From Corythucha ciliata (lineage: Eukaryota; Arthropoda; Insecta; Hemiptera; Tingidae), in NCBI GenBank assembly GCA_038030265.1, contig CM075938.1, positions 44,447,189 to 44,511,188 on the forward strand: 64,000 nucleotides of DNA. Reading direction: 5' to 3'. Shown piece by piece: positions 34,903 to 45,395 of the stretch. Every line of letters starts with the position of its first letter. Position 1 is the stretch's first letter. Under the pieces are notes generated by a model, which was given only the letters and a program-made list of their open reading frames with translations, was not told the DNA's origin and did no database searches. The translations under genes were made by a program, and so were the position numbers.

Positions 34903-34913
34903 AAACTACATAT

Positions 34914-35089
34914 AGAGCCGGATCAACATAGAGGCAGATAGGGCCCAGGGCCCCGCGCTTTTTTATATATTTTTTATTAACGGGCAGCGAGTTCGAAACA
35001 GCTAGGTGCATAAATACAGATGATTATGTAGATGAATTCAAGTTTTTGACCTAACGGCAAAGGTGGTTGTTGTTGTTGTTGTTATTATC
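34914..35089 (+). mobile_element. hAT-like left end
   Basis: AGAGCCGGATCAACATAGAG followed by GGGCCCAGGGCCCC resembles the inverted end at ~40,785-40,816 (CAGAGCCGGATTGAGGCTG when reversed). A (TTG)n tract lies just before the next element. Confidence 0.45.
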
Positions 35090-35434
35090 CAAAGTTATGT
35101 GGAAAACCAAGTCCTCAGACTCGAGGAAAAAAATGTTTTTTATTTTGGGTTGGGATTTTTGCTCCCGTTAACAATAAAAAAGGAGAAAACTCGCCAAATA
35201 CAAAAATTATTATATTTATTTTCGGTTTGAAGTTGTAGCGTGATATCTATCTTGATACCATATGTTTTTTCCAACACTTAACTTTTGTATAATTTTTGAA
35301 TTCAGCGGGTGATCTACTTGCATAGTAGAGCAGCGCAACGTATCGGGAGCAAAAATCCCAACCCACGAACCGCTTCATTTTTTTAACATACAAACAATAC
35401 AAAGTTTAATGACTTGGTTTTCCATATGACTTTG
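35090..35434. mobile_element. 345-bp hAT-like MITE (uninterrupted copy)
   Basis: Ends CAAAGTTATGTGGAAAACCA and (inverted) CAAAGTCATATGGAAAACCA, with flanking 8-mers TTATTATC and TTGTTATC (7/8). It preserves the state before the two nested insertions seen in the copy at 32,214-33,557. Confidence 0.85.
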
Positions 35435-35925
35435 TTGTTATCGTTGTTGTTGATAATATTTTTTTGTAATTATGCAAAAGGTCTAATTTGTATGTTTCCC
35501 TTCGTCTGTGAACGTGTTGTCCATTTCAGTAACTAAAGCAATAGGAGCTCTCAAAGACTGGTGAATGAGAATTGTAGAAGTACAGAAAGCGTTGATTGTG
35601 GTGGGGTAGGGGGTAGCGGTCCAGGGGCGTAACACGGTGAGCCAACACTCATGGCGCTGTTAAAATGTACTCCCTTCCCACGGCCTTAACCTAAACCAGC
35701 GTGTATTATTCTGAACAGTGGTGGGGGCCTAAAAAGCTTAAATACGGAAAAATGTCCCGTTTTGAACTTGTTGCCAAAACTACCGCCAGCTTAAGTGGGC
35801 GATTTTGAGGCCAATTGTTTCAGGGCCAAAACGCCTCCATATATGAGGTCATCAGTGCTGACAATGGAACTTTGGCTTTGTCCTTGATATTAGACGATTT
35901 TTCTTGACTCCAGATCATCTGGAGC
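35435..35925. other. Spacer with transposon-end fragment
   Basis: CAGGGGCGTAACACGGTG at ~35,622 and GGGGGCCTAAAAAGCTTAAA at ~35,725 look like DNA-transposon ends. Nothing else was identified. Confidence 0.35.
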
Positions 35926-35929
35926 CAAG

Positions 35930-37010
35930 CTGCTTGGAGAAAGCTCGCGTCTGAAATTGAGAAAGCATCATTTGATGCTGAAATTTAATGAATAAAATCA
36001 TTGTCTTCGAAGACAATTTTCGGGGTATATTTGTGAAGGTACGCTAATCTGCCGTTTTTGGCGCAAGTATACGCGCCTATACTAGTGTTGAAAAAGCGCT
36101 CCTGACGTTCCTGGTTTTCCTGGATTCTTTGCTGAAAAGCAAAATAAAAAGTAAATTCACGAGTAAAATTTAGAAAAACTTGCGGCTCATATCGAACAAT
36201 TGGTAATTCACGGTTTTCGGAGGCGTAGCTATAAAATAGTGAAAACATCTCTAGTTCGCGGCTAAGTTGAGAAGAAAAAGCGCGTTCACTGCTACAATTG
36301 AGATAACGTCAAACGCCAATTCACGGAGGCAAATTCGTGGCTAATATTATGGAAAAATTAATTGATAAAAATGATAAAAATCGCTAATAATTCCCGACTA
36401 AAATTGAGAAAAATGGTCATTCAAGGCTGAAATTTAGAAAAGGTGCTATTTCGTGGCTGAAATTGAGGGAATGCGGTAAAATTCGGAGCTGAAATAGAAG
36501 AAAAGCTCTTAACTCACGGGTTAAATCAAGACACAGCTCTCATTTGCAGCTAACTATATCTAATTGAGAAAAAGTGCTAATTCTCCGTTAAAATTGTGAA
36601 ATCGCCATTTCGTGGATAAAACAGTGAAAAAATGTTAATTCAAGGCGAAAATCAAGAAAAAGCGCTCATTCACAGCTATTATTGAGTAAAAGAGAAACTC
36701 CATTCGCCAGAGACTTATTCGTAACTATAGTATTGTGAAAAAATGAATCGCTAAAATTGAGAAAAAACAGTTATTCGTGGCTGAAATTAAGAAAACGTGA
36801 ATTCCCGATTAAAATTGAGAAAGTCCCTAAAATTAATAACATTCAGGAAACGTAAATTCGCGGAAAAAATTGAGAAAAATGATGAAACATAATTAAATTT
36901 GGGAGAAATTGCTCACATCACGGCGTAAATTAAAAAGTAACTAATGCGCCGCTATAATTAAAAGGAAAATTGAGACAATTTCGTGGCTAAAAACCATACT
37001 TTTTTTACAA
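35930..37010 (+). repeat. F1 array, plus orientation
   Basis: About 1.1 kb of highly diverged units, for example GCTAATTCTCCGTTAAAATT and AAAATTGAGAAAAA. Variant modules lie near 36,055 (GGCGCAAGTATACGCGCC) and 36,215 (CGGTTTTCGGAGGCG). Confidence 0.85.
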
Positions 37011-37039
37011 TTTTAAAAAAATATAAATTTCTTGTTTAT

Positions 37040-37150
37040 TTAGTTTTAGAGACTCATAGAGATGTCCATCTTTATTTAGAGACTCATAGAGATGTCCACC
37101 CCGGTCCCCGACACTTGTAGATCCGCCACTGGGGGGGGGGGAGATCCCGG
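37040..37150. repeat. 33-bp tandem duplication next to a transposon end
   Basis: GAGACTCATAGAGATGTCCA is present twice (from ~37,049 and ~37,079). It is followed by TAGATCCGCCACTG and a G-run, the inverted form of the CAGTGGCGGATC terminus. Confidence 0.6.
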
Positions 37151-37292
37151 TAAAATTGTATCTTGAAAGGGCAAAATCCGGGAAATTGGGTTTTTGAGGA
37201 ATAAAAATCATAAACGTTGAAGGGGCGGCTTTAGGCCTACGTGACGGGGGTGGTGGTAGAATATTCTCACCCTCCCCTCCCACCACACTTAG

Positions 37293-39410
37293 GAATACTA
37301 TCCGCCTGATGTAAAAAGTGTAAATAGTGATTTTGAATTGTTTGAAAAAATACTTATGAGTCATGTAGACAAATGCTTGGAACTTAAAACTAAGAAAACA
37401 AACACTGTGAGCAGAGGGTGTAAAGATGCGTGGATCACAAAAGGTATCAGAGTCTCGGGAAATAAACTTAGAATGCTTCACACACTAAGCAAATCTGGTC
37501 AGTTAGATATAAAAGAATACCACCAACGCTATAAAAAAGTGTATAAAAAAGTTTTAGTAAAAGCGAAACAGCTACATTTCAGCAAGATGATCCAAGATGC
37601 TAGTAATAGAAGTAAGACATTATGGGACATTGTAAATAAAGAGAATAGCCGGAAAAGTACCTGTAAGGAAATTATACAAATGGAAAGGTATGGTAAATTA
37701 ATGACGGATTGCCAAACTGCTGAAATGTTTAATGATTATTACATTAATATGCCAGAAGTCAGTGAGACTGAATACCTATATGAGGAAGCAAAGGGTTACC
37801 TAGATGATACTACGAATGTTTCACAAACGAAAGAAAGTCTTTTTCTAGTACCGGTGACAGAAAAAGAAGTACTTGGGTTCATAAATGATTTGAAGCAGTC
37901 TGCCACGCAGGATGTCAATTACTTAAGCAACAACATTCTAAAAAAGATTGCCTCATATATATCAAAGCCCCTGACGTACTTAATTAATTGCATGTTTTCC
38001 GAAGGTGTGTTCCCAGAGAAGCTTAAACTCGCTAAAATTTGTCCTGTCTACAAAAAGAATTGCAAGAATGACTTAAAGAATTATAGGCCTATAGCAATAC
38101 TACCCGTAATTTCTAAGATCTTTGAGAAAGCATTGAATGTAAGACTTATTGAATGGCTGGAAGAGCGTAATTTGTTAAGCCCATGCCAATACGGGTATAG
38201 GTGTAAAAAATCCACAGTTGATGCCATTGTTAAAATTACTGATAACATTAGAAGCAGTTTGGACAAAAAAGAACACGTGTTGGCGGTCTTCGCGGACTTA
38301 TCAAAAGCTTTTGATCTTGTTGACCAGCAAATTCTAATTGATAAACTCGAGAAATATGGAATACGAGGGACACCCAAAAGGCTGGTAGAATCCTATCTGA
38401 CTCACCGACGGCAATTTGTTGAAGTAAATAACAACCACTTGAGCAGTTCTAACGAGAAAATATTGAACAGGGGGGTACCGCAAGGTTCCATATTAGGTCC
38501 ACTTTTGTTTCTCATTTATATTAATGATCTGCCTGAGTACCTTCATCATACTGACGTCCTTTTGTATGCCGATGATTTAACCTTGCTTGTGACCGGAAAA
38601 GATAAGGAATTGTTAGAAGTTTCGGTAAGCTGTATAATGGACAATCTAAACATGTGGGTAATGAGGAATAAACTCAAGTTAAACGTTGACAAAACAGTTT
38701 ATGTACAATTTAGTATAAATAAGGGTGTACAGAGTGAAGAATTTGCATTATGTTTAGGGAATCGGCAAATTTGTAAAGTAGCAAGCTCAAAATTCTTGGG
38801 AATTCATATTGATGAAAACCTTAATTGGATAGAACATTTATGTACAGTTAAGAAAAAATTGAAGAAAGCATGTTATGTAATAAGAAAGTTGCGTAAGGTC
38901 TTAAGTACTAATGATCTAATCAACGTTTATTTTGGATTGTTCCAATCCCAGCTATACGGCATAGAAATATGGGGAAATGCTGTTGGGTTCGATCAAATAC
39001 TAAAAATCCAGAAGAAAGCTGTGAGGGCTATTTACAACTTGAAAGGTCGAACTTCATGCAGGCAATATTTCAAGAAATCTAGGATTATGACGGTGCTGTC
39101 TCTTCGCATAGTTGCTTTATTAATCTACATGAAAAGACACTTGGGCACATTCACGGCACATTCAGATGTTCATAACTACACTACGAGGAATAAAACAAAG
39201 CTGGTGGTGAATAAACATGTCACCAAATTTTACGAAAAAAGTGTCTGCCATGAGGGCCTCTCTCTTCATAATTCTTTGTCAAATGAACTCAAGGAGCTAA
39301 CTCATGTTAAGAGGTTATTTATTTATTATCTTATAAAAAACAACAAGTCAAAGCCCACTGTCTCTGTTGTCAAATTGCAGTGTCAGATATCTGCTCAAGG
39401 ATCAGGGTGA
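37293..39410 (+). CDS. LINE reverse transcriptase, 5'-truncated (jockey/CR1-like)
   Basis: The frame is open from 37,293 (...YYPPDVKSVNSDFELFEKIL) to a stop at 39,408-39,410, with no internal stop. Numbering from the TTG codon at 37,338, about 690 residues show a polymerase domain: FADLSKAFDLVD (Asp320), G379-VPQGS, YADD at 410-413, then the thumb-side motif KLNVDKT and FLGIHIDENLNW. The C-terminal region contains HNYTTRNK, typical of jockey/CR1/L2-type LINEs. The endonuclease domain that should precede it is missing, as expected after incomplete target-primed reverse transcription, so this copy cannot move by itself. The first ATG (codon 7) is not a natural start. The frame reads into flanking minisatellite and no poly-A tail is visible. 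The exact clade is uncertain. Confidence 0.9.
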   Translation, partial: EYYPPDVKSVNSDFELFEKILMSHVDKCLELKTKKTNTVSRGCKDAWITKGIRVSGNKLRMLHTLSKSGQLDIKEYHQRYKKVYKKVLVKAKQLHFSKMIQDASNRSKTLWDIVNKENSRKSTCKEIIQMERYGKLMTDCQTAEMFNDYYINMPEVSETEYLYEEAKGYLDDTTNVSQTKESLFLVPVTEKEVLGFINDLKQSATQDVNYLSNNILKKIASYISKPLTYLINCMFSEGVFPEKLKLAKICPVYKKNCKNDLKNYRPIAILPVISKIFEKALNVRLIEWLEERNLLSPCQYGYRCKKSTVDAIVKITDNIRSSLDKKEHVLAVFADLSKAFDLVDQQILIDKLEKYGIRGTPKRLVESYLTHRRQFVEVNNNHLSSSNEKILNRGVPQGSILGPLLFLIYINDLPEYLHHTDVLLYADDLTLLVTGKDKELLEVSVSCIMDNLNMWVMRNKLKLNVDKTVYVQFSINKGVQSEEFALCLGNRQICKVASSKFLGIHIDENLNWIEHLCTVKKKLKKACYVIRKLRKVLSTNDLINVYFGLFQSQLYGIEIWGNAVGFDQILKIQKKAVRAIYNLKGRTSCRQYFKKSRIMTVLSLRIVALLIYMKRHLGTFTAHSDVHNYTTRNKTKLVVNKHVTKFYEKSVCHEGLSLHNSLSNELKELTHVKRLFIYYLIKNNKSKPTVSVVKLQCQISAQGSG

Positions 39411-40235
39411 ATTTTGTGTTAGAGATTTGATTAAAACAAAAATCTTGGAATACGGCCCCAGAATCAGAACATTTTACCAAAAAACGTGGCAGTTTGGCTC
39501 AATATCTGATCCAAAACAAATCCTGCGCGTTTTGCTCTTTCTAAAATCAAATATTGCCATTGAGTCTATTTTAAACCTAAGTTTCGACCTCTCAAAACCA
39601 AATTTTACGCATTTAGTTCGTTCAAATCCAAATTTTAGGGATTTTCGATCAAAAACCTAGTTCCGTTGGTTTGGCTCTTTCGGTGGGTGATTTAAGTTTT
39701 ACGATGAACCAAATTTCATGGCATAAGCTCTTTCTATAAATTTGGTTAATGCGAAAACTAATTTGCCTCGTTCGAGAATCAAATGTCATGACTGGCCTTT
39801 TCAGATGACAACGCCCCCTCGGAATTTCGCTCTTCCAAAAACAGAATTTATGCTGTTTCAGACTAATTTAGCGTATTTTTCGTCTTTCAAAAACAAAATA
39901 TCGTGGCTTTAGCTCATTCTAAAATCGGTTTCGCAGCTTTGACTAGTTCGAAAGCTAAGTTATCTTTTTCAAAAACCAAATTTATGGATTTGGGTAACTC
40001 AAAAAACAAAATTTTGTTATTTTGTACATTACAAACGCCAGTTACGATGATTCACAACGGAAAACCTCCGCATTCATCTCCTTCAGTCAAATCCAAACAG
40101 GCCATTTTGCTCTCTTAAGCCCAAAATTCCGTGAGATATGCTCTTTCAACTGCGTGGGTTTGGCTCTTTTAAACCACAATTTCACTCTATCTTCGCTCTT
40201 CCAAAACAAAAGCAAATTTCACTAATTTGTCCCCA
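39411..40235 (+). repeat. F4 minisatellite array
   Basis: Units of about 30 bp combine GTTTGGCTCTTTC-like and AAAACCAAATTTCGTG-like halves, strongly diverged. It begins right at the 3' end of the LINE, which suggests the LINE inserted into or beside this array. Confidence 0.75.
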
Positions 40236-40306
40236 AATTGGTAGTACCAATTAATGCAAAAACAAGTTCTTTTCCGATTTCCTATAGTTTTGATACCTGG
40301 ATATCT

Positions 40307-40445
40307 GGGGGCTTATTCTCTAACTCCGAAGCAATAGCTTTTTCGAAGTCATATGTTTATTTCATTGATTTTCTTCAAACAAATGAATGAAATAAACACA
40401 TGGCTGGCGAAAAAAATATTGCTTGTTGTTAGAGAATAGGCCCCC
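40307..40445. mobile_element. Foldback MITE
   Basis: GGGGGCTTATTCTCTAAC at the left and GGGGGCCTATTCTCTAAC as the inverted right end. The inner arms share GTTTATTTCATT/AATGAAATAAAC. It is 139 bp long. No convincing target duplication. Confidence 0.65.
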
Positions 40446-40529
40446 TGATTTGCTTTCCGTCCCATTTGTATCTCTTAACTTTCCTTTCTCCTTTTCTTTT
40501 TATTCACCTATCGTTTTTTTAGGATGACT

Positions 40530-40816
40530 GAGCCGACGAGGGGTGGCGATCGCCCCCTCCCCCACATAATCGCCCCCTCCCCCACATAATCGCCCTAAAA
40601 CGTTGGGGATTGTACGAGCAAAAATGACCTAATTTTAGTTTTTAAATGAGACAAATCCGTGAATTTGGTTTTTGAAAGAACCCTACTAAGTATCGGTACC
40701 CGGAGTTCGGTGCTTCTCTATTGTTATACGCTACTGGGAGGGCTCTTAGTGAGGGAGGAGGGCCCAAGTGAAACATATCTGCACTGGGCCCCACTCAGCC
40801 TCAATCCGGCTCTGAC
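40530..40816. mobile_element. Transposon-end remnants
   Basis: CGCCCCCTCCCCCACATAAT is tandemly present twice at ~40,549-40,590. At 40,785-40,816 the minus strand reads CAGAGCCGGATTGAGGCTGA, a hAT-like terminus. Confidence 0.4.
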
Positions 40817-43230
40817 TGAACTCAAGTGTTTCAAGAAGAAAAATGTTGAACGGAAATTGAGAGGGATGTTCTGGTATTACAATAACGACCAGTGGCTATT
40901 TCCTTATAGGGCTATCACAGCTAGCCTGATGCAGTTTTCCAGCGTTGACATTGCTGGTTATTGGTTTGCCATTATAGATTGTAATCAACCCTCATCTATC
41001 GTTTCTATTGATCCGGGCTTCTTAGTGCCAATGCAACCCATTCCGACGTTATAGAATGTATTTTCAAATCTCTTCACCAAAATCGACAAAGGAGGAGGTT
41101 TTGACATCTCGCCATTACCCGTTAGAAACCCTACTCGCTTGAGCTTTTCCTATTTTTTAAATTTCTCTGGCTCAAGGCATTTGGCCTGGAATTAATTAGA
41201 TTGAATGGGTTTCAATGTTTTCGTATTGACATCCCTCTATAGGAACTATTAATTATAGGATTCAAAAAACAAACTCCTAATTGGGTTAATTAAGATTCGA
41301 TTAGTTTTCAATCGAAATAGGGTGTTGGACTACAGAAGTTACTAATAATTGTGAGTTTTTTTTTCTGGGAAATAGCCCCAAATAATTAAACGATAGACTG
41401 ACGTGTCATGAAACGGTTGTTATGTTATGAACAGGGTGCTGAGTGGATGATCTTCGGTAAAGAAAAATTATTTTAAAGTTTATTTTGCTCTGAAGTTTCA
41501 TCTCCCTCGTAAATGTAAATACTCGTATGTAGAATCCATTCATGCTATTTGGTATACGCGGATTCTTTTTTGTAACCTTTCTGCTACAGAAAGAATTGAA
41601 ATCAGATACCTTTTGATCACTTAAACAGGAGAACTGTATAGTTCGCTGTTTATTTTTTTGTTTTACCTCATTCATCACTGTTCATTTCTTTTCATGACAT
41701 AACAGTATTCGTGTAGCAGGACACTACTCTATTGGTCCTGTGCTCTTGACCTGATTCTAGCTCGCCCCCTCTTTCATAATTCTTTCTTCGGTTGTATGTC
41801 CAAAGAAACCACCCAGACCCTTGAGTATAAATTTCCAAAGATTAAATAATTTATCTCAAAGAAATTTTGAAGTCTTGGATAAAGGTAAAATAAAAGTAAA
41901 CTGAGAATAACAATGCTTTAGGTGAGTCTTACGTAAATGGGGGAGGCTGTTGATTCGTTCAGTTTTCACTTCTTTTTTTTTCCGCTCATAACCTTTTAGA
42001 ATCGATTTTTATTCTTTAACCCTTTCCTACTTTAGTCTACTAATCCGTAGTTATTTCGACACGAAAAACGGTGGGTCCGAAGATCGCATTTTGTGCCTAG
42101 TTTTGATGCTATAATGAAGACTTTAAATTCTCACCGAGTGTTAACAAGTAGACCAACGGTCAATTTGTTCGGTGTGTTCATCCAGTCTTGGCAAATCTGG
42201 GGATTAATTTTGGAGGAATTCGAAAGAAATAAAACACAGACGTGTCCACGTGACAACACTTCTATTTTTCTGATTGTATTGCGCCGGTGTTAATATTATA
42301 CTACACCCGTTCGTGTACTTCCCCCCTTCCCCTTCCCCGTCCCCGAGTTTGTGTTTTCCACCCCTTCAGCTAATAGCATTATTACCAATCGATTTTTCGT
42401 GTAAAATGTAAAACCTTAGTGGAAAACATCCGATCTGGCACGGGAGGGGAGATATACCTTCGCTTTTCCCAATGAGTTATTTCATAAGAATCTGCAATGG
42501 ATCTTCTCCCGTTCTTCAACACCCTGCCCTCCTTTTTTTTAGATTGCTTTACCGACCCTCTTCACTTCATACCTTTGATCAGGAGGGAAGGGGGTCTTGT
42601 ATCCTTTTTCTCTATTCATTAAAATCTTGAAGAACGGTTTGAATAAGTTGAAAAAGCTTCCAACGTCGGCATAGGATTTTTGGTTAGCGCGCGAAGGAGT
42701 GCGGTTTGCGTGGGTCGGCATTATAATACGGGGAACGAGTTCTGATTCGAATATCAGACTGATTGAAATCTTTTCGATTGAGAGGAAGTAATTCATCGAA
42801 TCTTGAAAAGAACTTTTCTTCTCTTTTGTTGATCTGTATAAGGAAAACCTTTTCCAATCTATGGAATAAAAATTAATGGTTTCTCAGTTGAGGCTCTATT
42901 GTCAAGAGTCAAGCCATTTCTTTCGGAGTGAGATAATAATTCGGTATTTTGCTGCCCCGTGGGGCATTATTATTACTTTTTATTTGTCTCTAGCCAGCAC
43001 GTTCTAACAATTTTTATGTACAACCGGACAATAAAGTGCTCCTTGTTGGTCTACCAAAACCATGCAATAAACAGCATGGTTACTCCCACGGGAATAAGAT
43101 ATGTATTCCCGCGTGTTGACATTGTTCGCACTATTCCTTGATTTTGTGGGAGTAGTGAACAAAATACGCACGACGCCCTGAAACATTCCTTCCCAACCCA
43201 ATACGGCCGGCGTTTATTGTTGTTTATTGT
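40817..43230. other. No recognised feature
   Basis: AT-rich spacer. One frame at ~40,830-41,051 (...FWYYNNDQWLFPYRAITASL...) has protein-like composition but no family signature and could be chance or a lost exon. Confidence 0.4.
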
Positions 43231-43234
43231 TTAT

Positions 43235-43650
43235 TGTTAAATACATTCGACCACAAAATGACTTTGCCACAAAAATGCCCAAACACAAACAGATTGAATA
43301 ACGAAATGCTGTGCCACGAAAAGATCGTGCGACATAATGCTCTAACTACAAAAAGACCTGACCCCAAAAACCTCAGACCACAAAAATATTGATCCACAAA
43401 AGACTGAATCGTATAAAGCTCTGAAACCGCCTTCACATGCAAGCTTTAAAAAGCTAAGCTGTGGGCTTCAACCAATCAGAGAGCTCCGCGCTGTGTACTC
43501 GGAGCACTCTGATTGGTTGGAGCCCACAGCTCAGCTTTTTAAAGCTTGCATGTAAAGGCGCCTTAACTGAAAGCCCTGACCATAAGGTCTAAACTAAACA
43601 CAAAAATATTCAACCAAAAAACGCTCTTCAATTTGTAATACAACCAAATG
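43235..43650 (+). repeat. F6 minisatellite array, ~20-bp unit, split by a MITE
   Basis: Units such as GACCACAAAAATGCTCTG repeat on both sides of the foldback element at 43,427-43,563, so the array predates that insertion. Confidence 0.6.
43427..43563. mobile_element. Foldback MITE inside F6
   Basis: The arms pair almost completely: ACATGCAAGCTTTAAAAAGC, then GCTGTGGGCTTC and CAACCAATCAGAG, with their inverse from ~43,502 to 43,556. About 137 bp with a tiny loop. No target duplication was assigned. Confidence 0.75.
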
Positions 43651-43754
43651 ATTGCTCAAGTTATAGAAACAAACGGAGATTTATGTCTCACGTCAAACGT
43701 GAACAAAGTTTGGTACAATTATATAGCTCTGATCAAACAATTCTGTCAACATAA

Positions 43755-43895
43755 CAGCAGGGCCGTACATCCTCGCGGGCCCTCTAGCCGAGAACAATCG
43801 TGGGGCCCCCTAACGGGTGCATAATTATATAACACAGACGCGGATTCAGGATTTGCTCAAGGGAGGGGCTTATGAGAAATGTGTGCTTCGCTCCA
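43755..43895 (+). mobile_element. hAT-like end fragments
   Basis: CAGGGCCGTACATCCTCGCG followed by GGGCCC-rich sequence, then CAGACGCGGATTCAGGATTT with GGGAGGGGC. Two different CAG-type ends, both unpaired. Confidence 0.4.
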
Positions 43896-43899
43896 CTAA

Positions 43900-45395
43900 A
43901 AAGGGCTTGCCAGTCATTCGCTATGCCTAAAAATAGTTAAAACAGCTATTCCCACCATAAAAACAGCTAAACTGATACTCGCGCCATGAAAATGGCCAAG
44001 CTGACTTCTCATGCCCCAAAAATTGCTAAACTGACGATTCCTGCGCCCTGAAAATGCCTAAAATGATGGTGATTCCAGCCCTGAAAAAAAAAAAAAATAA
44101 TAAAAAAAAAATAGACCATTCGCGCTCCAAAAATCGCCAATACTGGCCATTCGCACTTTCATTTACCATCTCGAGAAGCTTGACGGACTTGCCGTCCTAA
44201 AAGCTGCTAAGTACTGACTATTCGTCCCCCAAAAAGGCAAAACTGACGACTCACGCCTTGAAAATGGCTAAAGGCTAAGCTAATTTCATGCACGCTATGA
44301 CGCTAAACGTACTCACACTGGTGATTTCCACTTTAAATATGACCAAAACTGACTTCTACGCGCCCTTCCCCCAAAGGGTGTTCCTTGGGGGGGGGGGGGG
44401 GTAAACGGACTATTGATGTCTGGAAAATGGCTAAAATGCGAACTTACGATTCGCTCCCTGAAAATCCCTGTACAGATGATTCCTGCCCTGAAAACTGCAA
44501 AATCAACCATTTGCGCGTCAAGAATATAGCTAAGCTGAGCTTGACTTGCTACTCACGGCCTACATTATATTAAATGGCAGACACCAAAAGGGCTGCCAAA
44601 TGGTCCCAACAATTGCTAAACTGACAATTCGTGCCTTAAATATGACTGAACTGAGTTCGTACCCTGCAACTGACTAAAATGACGGATTTGTGCCCTAAAT
44701 TCTAATCAAACTGACTATTTACGCCCTAGAAATGACCGTATACTGACATAGTTTGTGCCGTGAAAATGGCCAAATTGGCTATCTATGCCCTAAAATCGGC
44801 AAAGCTGACCCTATATATGCCCTATAAATGGTCCAACTGACGAATCGGGCTTTGAAAAGGTCTAAACATATGATTTCTGGCATCAAACTGACAATCGACC
44901 ATTGTCGAAATTTAGTCCGCAGTCAATGAGTACATTGTGCTATACGTCGAAAGTAGTGTTTGATTTTTTTCTCTTGTACTGTTTTGGTGGGTTAGAAGAT
45001 AAGGAATCTGAGTTTTCGTCGTCCTAATCCCTGTGCTATCTTCGGGGTAGGCGAAAAACGTTTATTTTTTGGGTTGTAGGCGAATAACTTCTTTCCTATG
45101 CTTCCTATCTAAACGATAGCAGTTCATATTAGTAGATTAAAAAATACTCTAAATTATTCGGGGGCTAAACGGACTATTGATGTCTGGAAAATGGCTAAAA
45201 TGCGAACGATTTAGGCCCTAAAAATGGCTAGACTGATATCCTTTGCACCTTGCAGATGGCGAAACTCATCACGATTACCGCCATTAAAATGTCAAATCGG
45301 ACTTGCTACAGAACCGATACAAATTGGCAAGCCGGCCATTCACGCCATTAAAAGACTGACTATTCGTGCCCTAAAATCTATGAAATGGCCATAAT
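43900..45395 (+). repeat. F3 minisatellite array, ~28-30-bp unit
   Basis: Units of the form GCCCTGAAAATGGCTAAACT then GACNATTCGC run for ~1 kb and resume at ~45,166 after a ~270-bp non-repeat gap (44,890-45,160). A 42-bp stretch at 44,402-44,443 recurs exactly at 45,166-45,207 although neighbouring units are very diverged. A long G-run precedes the first copy. Confidence 0.85.

Noticed and set aside
37005..37481. 158-residue minus-strand frame
   Set aside because: It spans a transposon-end fragment, a G-run and the 5' part of the LINE on the wrong strand; no signatures.
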